The notes under the pieces: generated by a model | What the model was told of the DNA's origin: nothing | Database searches by the model: none | What the model saw: the letters and a program-made list of their open reading frames with translations, nothing else | Part shown: piece after piece, positions 23,814 to 36,606 of the stretch | Layout of the letters: every line of letters begins with the position of its first letter | How positions within the stretch are numbered: the first letter of the stretch is position 1 | Program-made: the position numbers and the translations under genes | From: Pristionchus mayeri | Lineage: Eukaryota; Nematoda; Chromadorea; Rhabditida; Neodiplogasteridae | Direction of reading: 5' to 3' | Length of the DNA: 64,000 nucleotides | Assembly: GCA_036245805.1 (NCBI GenBank) | Contig: BTRK01000005.1 | Location: 9,238,001 to 9,302,000 of the forward strand

Positions 23814-25254
23814 GATTCTTTGGTTGCATAGTAATGTGGTGATGGGTGTGAGAGGGAATGCTAACCATCGACCTCATCAGGAGCGTAGATCATCCAGGAG
23901 TCGTTCATTTCATGGAATTTTCAAGTAATTCTCTTTGCTGAAAATGATTCTTTGGTTGCATAGTAATGTGGTGATGGGTGTGAGAAGGAATGCTAACCAT
24001 CGACCTCATCAGGAGCGTAGATCATCCAGGAGTCGTTCATTTCATGGAATTTTCAAGTAATTCTCTTTGCTGAAAATGATTCTTTGGTTGCATAGTAATG
24101 TGGTGATGGGTGTGAGAGGGAATGATCACCATCGACCTCATCAGGAGCGTAGATCATCCAGGAGTCGTTCATTTCATGGAATTTTCAAGTAATTCTCTTT
24201 GCTGAAAATGATTCTTTGGTTGCATAGTAATGTGGTGATGGGTGTGAGAGGGAATGCTAACCATAGACCTCATCAGGAGCGTAGATCATCCAGGAGTCGT
24301 TCATTGCATGGAATTTTCAAGTAATTCTCTTTGCTGAAAATGATTCTTTGGTGGCATAGTAATGTGGTGATGGGTGTGAGAGGGAATGCTAACCATCGAC
24401 CTCATCAGGAGCGTAGATCATCCAGGAGTCGTTCATTGCATGGAATTTTCAAGTAATTCTCTTTGCTGAAAATGATTCTTTGGTTGCATAGTAATGTGGT
24501 GATGGGTGTGAGAGGGAATGCTAACCATCGACCTCATCAGGAGCGTAGATCTTCCAGGAGTCGTTCATTGCATGGAATTTTTTAGTAATTATCTTTGCTG
24601 AAAATGATTCTTTGGTTGCATAGTAATGTGGTGATGGGTGTGAGAGGGAATGCTAACCATAGACCTCATCAGGAGCGTAGATCATCCAGGAGTCGTTCAT
24701 TGCATGGAATTTTCAAGCAATTCTCTTTGCCGAAAATGATTCTTTGGTTGCATAGTAATGTGGTGATGGGTGTGAGAGGGAATGCTAACCATAGACCTCA
24801 TCAGGAGCGTAGATCATCCAGGAGTCGTTCATTGCATGGAATTTTCAAGTAATTCTCTTTGCTGAAAATGATTCTTTGGTTGCATAGTAATGTGGTGATG
24901 GGTGTGAGAGGGAATGCTAACCATCGACCTCATCAGGAGCGTAGATCATCCAGGAGTCGTTCATTGCATGGAATTTTCAAGTAATTCTCTTTGCTGAAAA
25001 TGATTCTTTGGTTGCATAGTAATGTGGTGATGGGTGTGAGAGGGAATGCTAACCATCGACCTCATCAGGAGCGTAGATCATCCAGGAGTCGTTCATTTCA
25101 TGGAATTTTCAAGTAATTCTCTTTGCTGAAAATGATTCTTTGGTTGCATAGTAATGTGGTGATGGGTGTGAGAAGGAATGCTAACCATCGACCTCATCAG
25201 GAGCGTAGATCATCCAGGAGTCGTTCATTTCATGGAATTTTCAAGTAATTCTCT

Positions 25255-27894
25255 TTGCTGAAAATGATTCTTTGGTTGCATAGTAATGTGGTGATGGGTG
25301 TGAGAGGGAATGCTAACCATAGACCTCATCAGGAGCGTAGATCATCCAGGAGTCGTTCATTGCATGGAATTTTCAAGCAATTCTCTTTGCCGAAAATGAT
25401 TCTTTGGTTGCATAGTAATGTGGTGATGGGTGTGAGAGGGAATGCTAACCATAGACCTCATCAGGAGCGTAGATCATCCAGGAGTCGTTCATTGCATGGA
25501 ATTTTCAAGTAATTCTCTTTGCTGAAAATGATTCTTTGGTTGCATAGTAATGTGGTGATGGGTGTGAGAGGGAATGCTAACCATCGACCTCATCAGGAGC
25601 GTAGATCATCCAGGAGTCGTTCATTGCATGGAATTTTCAAGTAATTCTCTTTGCTGAAAATGATTCTTTGGTTGCATAGTAATGTGGTGATGGGTGTGAG
25701 AGGGAATGCTAACCATCGACCTCATCAGGAGCGTAGATCATCCAGGAGTCGTTCATTTCATGGAATTTTCAAGTAATTCTCTTTGCTGAAAATGATTCTT
25801 TGGTTGCATAGTAATGTGGTGATGGGTGTGAGAAGGAATGCTAACCATCGACCTCATCAGGAGCGTAGATCATCCAGGAGTCGTTCATTTCATGGAATTT
25901 TCAAGTAATTCTCTTTGCTGAAAATGATTCTTTGGTTGCATAGTAATGTGGTGATGGGTGTGAGAGGGAATGATCACCATCGACCTCATCAGGAGCGTAG
26001 ATCATCCAGGAGTCGTTCATTTCATGGAATTTTCAAGTAATTCTCTTTGCTGAAAATGATTCTTTGGTTGCATAGTAATGTGGTGATGGGTGTGAGAGGG
26101 AATGCTAACCATAGACCTCATCAGGAGCGTAGATCATCCAGGAGTCGTTCATTGCATGGAATTTTCAAGTAATTCTCTTTGCTGAAAATGATTCTTTGGT
26201 GGCATAGTAATGTGGTGATGGGTGTGAGAGGGAATGCTAACCATCGACCTCATCAGGAGCGTAGATCATCCAGGAGTCGTTCATTGCATGGAATTTTCAA
26301 GTAATTCTCTTTGCTGAAAATGATTCTTTGGTTGCATAGTAATGTGGTGATGGGTGTGAGAGGGAATGCTAACCATCGACCTCATCAGGAGCGTAGATCA
26401 TCCAGGAGTCGTTCATTGCATGGAATTTTCAAGTAATTCTCTTTGCTGAAAATGATTCTTTGGTTGCATAGTAATGTGGTGATGGGTGTGAGAGGGAATG
26501 CTAACCATCGACCTCATCAGGAGCGTAGATCATCCAGGAGTCGTTCATTTCATGGAATTTTCAAGTAATTCTCTTTGCTGAAAATGATTCTTTGGTTGCA
26601 TAGTAATGTGGTGATGGGTGTGAGAAGGAATGCTAACCATCGACCTCATCAGGAGCGTAGATCATCCAGGAGTCGTTCATTTCATGGAATTTTCAAGTAA
26701 TTCTCTTTGCTGAAAATGATTCTTTGGTTGCATAGTAATGTGGTGATGGGTGTGAGAGGGAATGCTAACCATAGACCTCATCAGGAGCGTAGATCATCCA
26801 GGAGTCGTTCATTGCATGGAATTTTCAAGCAATTCTCTTTGCCGAAAATGATTCTTTGGTTGCATAGTAATGTGGTGATGGGTGTGAGAGGGAATGCTAA
26901 CCATAGACCTCATCAGGAGCGTAGATCATCCAGGAGTCGTTCATTGCATGGAATTTTCAAGTAATTCTCTTTGCTGAAAATGATTCTTTGGTTGCATAGT
27001 AATGTGGTGATGGGTGTGAGAGGGAATGCTAACCATCGACCTCATCAGGAGCGTAGATCATCCAGGAGTCGTTCATTGCATGGAATTTTCAAGTAATTCT
27101 CTTTGCTGAAAATGATTCTTTGGTTGCATAGTAATGTGGTGATGGGTGTGAGAGGGAATGCTAACCATCGACCTCATCAGGAGCGTAGATCATCCAGGAG
27201 TCGTTCATTTCATGGAATTTTCAAGTAATTCTCTTTGCTGAAAATGATTCTTTGGTTGCATAGTAATGTGGTGATGGGTGTGAGAAGGAATGCTAACCAT
27301 CGACCTCATCAGGAGCGTAGATCATCCAGGAGTCGTTCATTTCATGGAATTTTCAAGTAATTCTCTTTGCTGAAAATGATTCTTTGGTTGCATAGTAATG
27401 TGGTGATGGGTGTGAGAGGGAATGATCACCATCGACCTCATCAGGAGCGTAGATCATCCAGGAGTCGTTCATTTCATGGAATTTTCAAGTAATTCTCTTT
27501 GCTGAAAATGATTCTTTGGTTGCATAGTAATGTGGTGATGGGTGTGAGAGGGAATGCTAACCATAGACCTCATCAGGAGCGTAGATCATCCAGGAGTCGT
27601 TCATTGCATGGAATTTTCAAGTAATTCTCTTTGCTGAAAATGATTCTTTGGTGGCATAGTAATGTGGTGATGGGTGTGAGAGGGAATGCTAACCATCGAC
27701 CTCATCAGGAGCGTAGATCATCCAGGAGTCGTTCATTGCATGGAATTTTCAAGTAATTCTCTTTGCTGAAAATGATTCTTTGGTTGCATAGTAATGTGGT
27801 GATGGGTGTGAGAGGGAATGCTAACCATCGACCTCATCAGGAGCGTAGATCTTCCAGGAGTCGTTCATTGCATGGAATTTTTTAGTAATTATCT
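25255..27894 (+). repeat. 11-mer HOR (1452 bp), about 1.8 copies
   Basis: The CAAGCAA unit at 25255 recurs at 26707, and the nine following monomers match in type order. The first five monomers are also duplicated at 24595-25254 (a 660-bp 5-mer, with GAGAAGGAATG near 25171 and 25831). The 11-mer is therefore a composite of a 5-mer and a 6-monomer extension. Confidence 0.85.
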
Positions 27895-28818
27895 TTGCTG
27901 AAAATGATTCTTTGGTTGCATAGTAATGTGGTGATGGGTGTGAGAGGGAATGCTAACCATAGACCTCATCAGGAGCGTAGATCATCCAGGAGTCGTTCAT
28001 TGCATGGAATTTTCAAGCAATTCTCTTTGCCGAAAATGATTCTTTGGTTGCATAGTAATGTGGTGATGGGTGTGAGAGGGAATGATCACCATCGACCTCA
28101 TCAGGAGCGTAGATCATCCAGGAGTCGTTCATTGCATGGAATTTTCAAGTAATTCTCTTTGCTGAAAATGATTCTTTGGTTGCATAGTAATGTGGTGATG
28201 GGTGTGAGAGGGAATGCTAACCATCGACCTCATCAGGAGCGTAGATCATCCAGGAGTCGTTCATTTCATGGAATTTTCAAGTAATTCTCTTTGCTGAAAA
28301 TGATTCTTTGGTTGCATAGTAATGTGGTGATGGGTGTGAGAAGGAATGCTAACCATCGACCTCATCAGGAGCGTAGATCATCCAGGAGTCGTTCATTTCA
28401 TGGAATTTTCAAGTAATTCTCTTTGCTGAAAATGATTCTTTGGTTGCATAGTAATGTGGTGATGGGTGTGAGAGGGAATGCTAACCATAGACCTCATCAG
28501 GAGCGTAGATCATCCAGGAGTCGTTCATTGCATGGAATTTTCAAGCAATTCTCTTTGCCGAAAATGATTCTTTGGTTGCATAGTAATGTGGTGATGGGTG
28601 TGAGAGGGAATGCTAACCATAGACCTCATCAGGAGCGTAGATCATCCAGGAGTCGTTCATTGCATGGAATTTTCAAGTAATTCTCTTTGCTGAAAATGAT
28701 TCTTTGGTTGCATAGTAATGTGGTGATGGGTGTGAGAGGGAATGCTAACCATCGACCTCATCAGGAGCGTAGATCATCCAGGAGTCGTTCATTGCATGGA
28801 ATTTTCAAGTAATTCTCT

Positions 28819-31800
28819 TTGCTGAAAATGATTCTTTGGTTGCATAGTAATGTGGTGATGGGTGTGAGAGGGAATGCTAACCATCGACCTCATCAGGAGC
28901 GTAGATCATCCAGGAGTCGTTCATTTCATGGAATTTTCAAGTAATTCTCTTTGCTGAAAATGATTCTTTGGTTGCATAGTAATGTGGTGATGGGTGTGAG
29001 AAGGAATGCTAACCATCGACCTCATCAGGAGCGTAGATCATCCAGGAGTCGTTCATTTCATGGAATTTTCAAGTAATTCTCTTTGCTGAAAATGATTCTT
29101 TGGTTGCATAGTAATGTGGTGATGGGTGTGAGAGGGAATGATCACCATCGACCTCATCAGGAGCGTAGATCATCCAGGAGTCGTTCATTTCATGGAATTT
29201 TCAAGTAATTCTCTTTGCTGAAAATGATTCTTTGGTTGCATAGTAATGTGGTGATGGGTGTGAGAGGGAATGATCACCATCGACCTCATCGGGAGCGTAG
29301 ATCATCCAGGAGTCGTTCATTTCATGGAATTTTCAAGTAATTCTCTTTGCTGAAAATGATTCTTTGGTGGCATAGTAATGTGGTGATGGGTGTGAGAGGG
29401 AATGCTAACCTTCGACCTCACCAGGAGCGTAGATCATCCAGGAGTCGTTCATTGCATGGAATTTTCAAGTAATTCTCTTTGCTGAAAATGATTCTTTGGT
29501 TGCATAGTAATGTGGTGATGGGTGTGTGAGGGAATGCTAACCATCGACCTCATCAGGAGCGTAGATCATCCAGGAGTCGTTCATTGCATGGAATTTTCAA
29601 GTAATTCTCTTTGCTGAAAATGATTCTTTGGTTGCATAATAATGTGGAGATGGGTGTGAGAGGGAATGCTAACCATCGACCTCATCAGGAGCGTAGATCA
29701 TCCAGGAGTCGTTCATTTCATGGAATTATCAAGTAATTCTCTTTGCCGAAAATGATTCTTTGGTTGCATAGTAATGTGGTGATGGGTGTGAGAGGGAATG
29801 CTAACCATCGGCCTCATCAGGAGCGTAGATCATCCAGGAGTCGTTCATTTCATGGAATTTTCAAGTAATTCTCTTTGCTGAAAATGATTCTTTGGTTGCA
29901 TAGTAATGTGGTGATGGGAGTGAGAGGGAATGATCACCATCGACCTCATCAGGTGCGTAGATCATCCAGGAGTCGTTCATTGCATGGAATTTTCAAGTAA
30001 TTCTCTTTGCTGAAAATGATTCTTTGGTTGCATAGTAATGTGGTGATGGGTGTGAGAGGGAATGCTAACCATCGACCTCATCAGGAGCGTAGATCTTCCA
30101 GGAGTCGTTCATTGCATGGAATTTTTTAGTAATTATCTTTGCTGAAAATGATTCTTTGGTTGCATAGTAATGTGGTGATGGGTGTGAGAGGGAATGCTAA
30201 CCATAGACCTCATCAGGAGCGTAGATCATCCAGGAGTCGTTCATTGCATGGAATTTTCAAGCAATTCTCTTTGCCGAAAATGATTCTTTGGTTGCATAGT
30301 AATGTGGTGATGGGTGTGAGAGGGAATGCTAACCATAGACCTCATCAGGAGCGTAGATCATCCAGGAGTCGTTCATTGCATGGAATTTTCAAGTAATTCT
30401 CTTTGCTGAAAATGATTCTTTGGTTGCATAGTAATGTGGTGATGGGTGTGAGAGGGAATGCTAACCATCGACCTCATCAGGAGCGTAGATCATCCAGGAG
30501 TCGTTCATTTCATGGAATTTTCAAGTAATTCTCTTTGCTGAAAATGATTCTTTGGTTGCATAGTAATGTGGTGATGGGTGTGAGAAGGAATGCTAACCAT
30601 CGACCTCATCAGGAGCGTAGATCATCCAGGAGTCGTTCATTTCATGGAATTTTCAAGTAATTCTCTTTGCTGAAAATGATTCTTTGGTTGCATAGTAATG
30701 TGGTGATGGGTGTGAGAGGGAATGATCACCATCGACCTCATCAGGAGCGTAGATCATCCAGGAGTCGTTCATTTCATGGAATTTTCAAGTAATTCTCTTT
30801 GCTGAAAATGATTCTTTGGTTGCATAGTAATGTGGTGATGGGTGTGAGAGGGAATGATCACCATCGACCTCATCGGGAGCGTAGATCATCCAGGAGTCGT
30901 TCATTTCATGGAATTTTCAAGTAATTCTCTTTGCTGAAAATGATTCTTTGGTGGCATAGTAATGTGGTGATGGGTGTGAGAGGGAATGCTAACCTTCGAC
31001 CTCACCAGGAGCGTAGATCATCCAGGAGTCGTTCATTGCATGGAATTTTCAAGTAATTCTCTTTGCTGAAAATGATTCTTTGGTTGCATAGTAATGTGGT
31101 GATGGGTGTGTGAGGGAATGCTAACCATCGACCTAATCAGGAGCGTAGATCATCCAGGAGTCGTTCATTGCATGGAATTTTCAAGTAATTCTCTTTGCTG
31201 AAAATGATTCTTTGGTTGCATAATAATGTGGAGATGGGTGTGAGAGGGAATGCTAACCATCGACCTCATCAGGAGCGTAGATCATCCAGGAGTCGTTCAT
31301 TTCATGGAATTATCAAGTAATTCTCTTTGCCGAAAATGATTCTTTGGTTGCATAGTAATGTGATGATGGGTGTGAGAGGGAATGCTAACCATCGGCCTCA
31401 TCAGGAGCGTAGATCATCCAGGAGTCGTTCATTTCATGGAATTTTCAAGTAATTCTCTTTGCTGAAAATGATTCTTTGGTTGCATAGTAATGTGGTGATG
31501 GGAGTGAGAGGGAATGATCACCATCGACCTCATCAGGTGCGTAGATCATCCAGGAGTCGTTCATTGCATGGAATTTTCAAGTAATTCTCTTTGCTGAAAA
31601 TGATTCTTTGGTTGCATAGTAATGTGGTGATGGGTGTGAGAGGGAATGCTAACCATCGACCTCATCAGGAGCGTAGATCTTCCAGGAGTCGTTCATTGCA
31701 TGGAATTTTTTAGTAATTATCTTTGCTGAAAATGATTCTTTGGTTGCATAGTAATGTGGTGATGGGTGTGAGAGGGAATGCTAACCATAGACCTCATCAG

Positions 31801-31820
31801 GAGCGTAGATCATCCAGGAG
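28819..31820 (+). repeat. 12-mer HOR (1584 bp), about 1.9 copies
   Basis: GATGGGAGTG at 29916 and 31500, CATCGGGAGC at 29291 and 30875, and GAGAAGGAATG at 28999 and 30583 all step by 1584 bp. Copy 1 is 28819-30402. Copy 2 runs from 30403 and loses identity in the unit at 31723. Copy 2 has private GTGATGATGG (about 31371) and ACCTAATCAG (about 31134). Confidence 0.9.
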
Positions 31821-31854
31821 TCGTTCATTTCATGGAATTTTCAAGTAATTCTCT

Positions 31855-33438
31855 TTGCTGAAAATGATTCTTTGGTTGCATAGTAATGTGGTGATGGGTG
31901 TGAGAGGGAATGATCACCATCGACCACATCAGGAGCGTAGATCATCCAGGAGTCGTTCATTTCATGGAATTTTCAAGTAATTCTCTTTGCTGAAAATGAT
32001 TCTTTGGTGGCATAGTAATGTGGTGATGGGTGTGAGAGGGAATGCTAACCTTCGACCTCACCAGGAGCGTAGATCATCCAGGAGTCGTTCATTGCATGGA
32101 ATTTTCAAATAATTCTCTTTGCTGAAAATGATTCTTTGGTTGCATAGTAATGTGGTGATGGGTGTGGGAGGGAATGCTAACCATCGACCTCATCAGGAGC
32201 GTAGATCATCCAGGAGTCGTTCATTGCATGGAATTTTCAAGTAATTCTCTTTGCCGAAAATGATTCTTTGGTTGCATAATAATGTGGAGATGGGTGTGAG
32301 AGGGAATGCTAACCATCGACCTCATCAGGAGCGTAGATCATCCAGGAGTCGTTCATTTCATGGAATTATCAAGTAATTCTCTTTGCTGAAAATGATTCTT
32401 TGGTTGCATAGTAATGTGGTGATGGGTGTGAGAGGGAATGCTAACCATAGACCTCATCAGGAGCGTAGATCATCCAGGAGTCGTTCATTGCATGGAATTT
32501 TCAAGCAATTCTCTTTGCCGAAAATGATTCTTTGGTTGCATAGTAATGTGGTGATGGGTGTGAGAGGGAATGCTAACCATAGACCTCATCAGGAGCGTAG
32601 ATCATCCAGGAGTCGTTCATTGCATGGAATTTTCAAGTAATTCTCTTTGCTGAAAATGATTCTTTGGTTGCATAGTAATGTGGTGATGGGTGTGAGAGGG
32701 AATGCTAACCATCGACCTCATCAGGAGCGTAGATCATCCAGGAGTCGTTCATTTCATGGAATTTTCAAGTAATTCTCTTTGCTGAAAATGATTCTTTGGT
32801 TGCATAGTAATGTGGTGATGGGTGTGAGAGGGAATGATCACCATCGACCTCATCAGGAGCGTAGATCATCCAGGAGTCGTTCATTTCATGGAATTTTCAA
32901 GTAATTCTCTTTGCTGAAAATGATTCTTTGGTTGCATAGTAATGTGGTGATGGGTGTGAGAGGGAATGATCACCATCGACCACATCAGGAGCGTAGATCA
33001 TCCAGGAGTCGTTCATTTCATGGAATTTTCAAGTAATTCTCTTTGCTGAAAATGATTCTTTGGTGGCATAGTAATGTGGTGATGGGTGTGAGAGGGAATG
33101 CTAACCATCGACCTCATCAGGAGCGTAGATCTTCCAGGAGTCGTTCATTGCATGGAATTTTTTAGTAATTATCTTTGCTGAAAATGATTCTTTGGTTGCA
33201 TAGTAATGTGGTGATGGGTGTGAGAGGGAATGCTAACCATAGACCTCATCAGGAGCGTAGATCATCCAGGAGTCGTTCATTGCATGGAATTTTCAAGCAA
33301 TTCTCTTTGCCGAAAATGATTCTTTGGTTGCATAGTAATGTGGTGATGGGTGTGAGAGGGAATGCTAACCATAGACCTCATCAGGAGCGTAGATCATCCA
33401 GGAGTCGTTCATTGCATGGAATTTTCAAGTAATTCTCT
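31855..33438 (+). repeat. Rearranged 12-mer-derived monomers
   Basis: Units resemble the 12-mer HOR but in shortened order, with CGACCACATC replacing CGACCTCATC beside GATCAC (31925 and again near 32980 and 35485) and GTGTGGGAGGG replacing GTGTGTGAGGG. Two CAAGCAA units occur (32383 and 33175 frames). The region looks like a deletion-bearing relative of the flanking copies. Confidence 0.75.
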
Positions 33439-35022
33439 TTGCTGAAAATGATTCTTTGGTTGCATAGTAATGTGGTGATGGGTGTGAGAGGGAATGCTAA
33501 CCATCGACCTCATCAGGAGCGTAGATCATCCAGGAGTCGTTCATTTCATGGAATTTTCAAGTAATTCTCTTTGCTGAAAATGATTCTTTGGTTGCATAGT
33601 AATGTGGTGATGGGTGTGAGAAGGAATGCTAACCATCGACCTCATCAGGAGCGTAGATCATCCAGGAGTCGTTCATTTCATGGAATTTTCAAGTAATTCT
33701 CTTTGCTGAAAATGATTCTTTGGTTGCATAGTAATGTGGTGATGGGTGTGAGAGGGAATGATCACCATCGACCTCATCAGGAGCGTAGATCATCCAGGAG
33801 TCGTTCATTTCATGGAATTTTCAAGTAATTCTCTTTGCTGAAAATGATTCTTTGGTTGCATAGTAATGTGGTGATGGGTGTGAGAGGGAATGATCACCAT
33901 CGACCTCATCGGGAGCGTAGATCATCCAGGAGTCGTTCATTTTATGGAATTTTCAAGTAATTCTCTTTGCTGAAAATGATTCTTTGGTGGCATAGTAATG
34001 TGGTGATGGGTGTGAGAGGGAATGCTAACCTTCGACCTCACCAGGAGCGTAGATCATCCAGGAGTCGTTCATTGCATGGAATTTTCAAGTAATTCTCTTT
34101 GCTGAAAATGATTCTTTGGTTGCATAGTAATGTGGTGATGGGTGTGTGAGGGAATGCTAACCATCGACCTCATCAGGAGCGTAGATCATCCAGGAGTCGT
34201 TCATTGCATGGAATTTTCAAGTAATTCTCTTTGCTGAAAATGATTCTTTGGTTGCATAATAATGTGGAGATGGGTGTGAGAGGGAATGCTAACCATCGAC
34301 CTCATCAGGAGCGTAGATCATCCAGGAGTCGTTCATTTCATGGAATTATCAAGTAATTCTCTTTGCCGAAAATGATTCTTTGGTTGCATAGTAATGTGGT
34401 GATGGGTGTGAGAGGGAATGCTAACCATCGGCCTCATCAGGAGCGTAGATCATCCAGGAGTCGTTCATTTCATGGAATTTTCAAGTAATTCTCTTTGCTG
34501 AAAATGATTCTTTGGTTGCATAGTAATGTGGTGATGGGAGTGAGAGGGAATGATCACCATCGACCTCATCAGGTGCGTAGATCATCCAGGAGTCGTTCAT
34601 TGCATGGAATTTTCAAGTAATTCTCTTTGCTGAAAATGATTCTTTGGTTGCATAGTAATGTGGTGATGGGTGTGAGAGGGAATGCTAACCATCGACCTCA
34701 TCAGGAGCGTAGATCTTCCAGGAGTCGTTCATTGCATGGAATTTTTTAGTAATTATCTTTGCTGAAAATGATTCTTTGGTTGCATAGTAATGTGGTGATG
34801 GGTGTGAGAGGGAATGCTAACCATAGACCTCATCAGGAGCGTAGATCATCCAGGAGTCGTTCATTGCATGGAATTTTCAAGCAATTCTCTTTGCCGAAAA
34901 TGATTCTTTGGTTGCATAGTAATGTGGTGATGGGTGTGAGAGGGAATGCTAACCATAGACCTCATCAGGAGCGTAGATCATCCAGGAGTCGTTCATTGCA
35001 TGGAATTTTCAAGTAATTCTCT
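33439..35022 (+). repeat. 12-mer HOR, dispersed third copy
   Basis: Twelve monomers match 30403 onward (and 28819 onward) with an offset of 3036 bp: GAGAAGG 33619, CATCGGGAGC 33911, GATGGGAGTG 34536, then TTTTTTAG and CAAGCAA. A private change is CATTTTATGG near 33940. It is separated from the tandem pair by the rearranged block at 31855-33438. Confidence 0.88.
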
Positions 35023-35946
35023 TTGCTGAAAATGATTCTTTGGTTGCATAGTAATGTGGTGATGGGTGTGAGAGGGAATGCTAACCATCGACCTCATCAG
35101 GAGCGTAGATCATCCAGGAGTCGTTCATTGCATGGAATTTTCAAGTAATTCTCTTTGCTGAAAATGATTCTTTGGTTGCATAGTAATGTGGTGATGGGTG
35201 TGAGAGGGAATGCTAACCATCGACCTCATCAGGAGCGTAGATCATCCAGGAGTCGTTCATTTCATGGAATTTTCAAGTAATTCTCTTTGCTGAAAATGAT
35301 TCTTTGGTTGCATAGTAATGTGGTGATGGGTGTGAGAGGGAATGATCACCATCGACCTCATCAGGAGCGTAGATCATCCAGGAGTCGTTCATTTCATGGA
35401 ATTTTCAAGTAATTCTCTTTGCTGAAAATGATTCTTTGGTTGCATAGTAATGTGGTGATGGGTGTGAGAGGGAATGATCACCATCGACCACATCAGGAGC
35501 GTAGATCATCCAGGAGTCGTTCATTTCATGGAATTTTCAAGTAATTCTCTTTGCTGAAAATGATGCTTTGGTGGCATAGTAATGTGGTGATGGGTGTGAG
35601 AGGGAATGCTAACCTTCGACCTCACCAGGAGCGTAGATCATCCAGGAGTCGTTCATTGCATGGAATTTTCAAGTAATTCTCTTTGCTGAAAATGATTCTT
35701 TGGTTGCATAGTAATGTGGTGATGGGTGTGGGAGGGAATGCTAACCATCGACCTCATCAGGAGCGTAGATCATCCAGGAGTCGTTCATTGCATGGAATTT
35801 TCAAGTAATTCTCTTTGCCGAAAATGATTCTTTGGTTGCATAATAATGTGGAGATGGGTGTGAGAGGGAATGCTAACCATCGACCTCATCAGGAGCGTAG
35901 ATCATCCAGGAGTCGTTCATTTCATGGAATTATCAAGTAATTCTCT

Positions 35947-36474
35947 TTGCTGAAAATGATTCTTTGGTTGCATAGTAATGTGGTGATGGGTGTGAGAGGG
36001 AATGCTAACCATAGACCTCATCAGGAGCGTAGATCATCCAGGAGTCGTTCATTGCATGGAATTTTCAAGCAATTCTCTTTGCCGAAAATGATTCTTTGGT
36101 TGCATAGTAATGTGGTGATGGGTGTGAGAGGGAATGATCACCATCGACATCATCAGGAGCGTAGATCATCCAGGAGTCGTTCATTTCATGGAATTTTCAA
36201 GTAATTCTCTTTGCTGAAAATGATTCTTTGGTTGCATAGTAATGTGGAGATGGGTGTGAGAGGGAATGCTAACCATAGACCTCATCAGGAGCGTAGATCA
36301 TCCAGGAGTCGTTCATTGCATGGAATTTTCAAGCAATTCTCTTTGCCGAAAATGATTCTTTGGTTGCATAGTAATGTGGTGATGGGTGTGAGAGGGAATG
36401 ATCACCATCGACATCATCAGGAGCGTAGATCATCCAGGAGTCGTTCATTTCATGGAATTTTCAAGTAATTCTCT
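35947..36474 (+). repeat. 2-mer HOR (264 bp), two copies
   Basis: A CATAGACC/CAAGCAA unit is followed by a TTGCCG/GATCAC unit carrying the otherwise rare CGACATCATC (36145 and 36409). The second copy's first unit has GTGGAGATGG, as does the unit that follows the pair, so the exchange point lies inside a monomer. Confidence 0.85.
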
Positions 36475-36606
36475 TTGCTGAAAATGATTCTTTGGTTGCA
36501 TAGTAATGTGGAGATGGGTGTGAGAGGGAATGCTAACCATCGACCTCATCAGGAGCGTAGATCATCCAGGAGTCGTTCATTTCATGGAATTATCAAGTAA
36601 TTCTCT

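Larger units (their letters stand above)
23407..24594 (+). repeat. 9-monomer block duplicated at +3300 bp
   Basis: The order of CAAGCAA, CATAGACC, plain, plain/TTTCAT, GTGTGAGAAGG, GATCAC, CATAGACC, TTGGTGGC and GATCTTCC/TTTTTTAG units here is repeated at 26707-27894. Both copies are followed by a new CAAGCAA unit. The 3300-bp offset equals 25 monomers, and the intervening sequence contains 5-mer and 11-mer repeats of the same parts. Confidence 0.85.
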
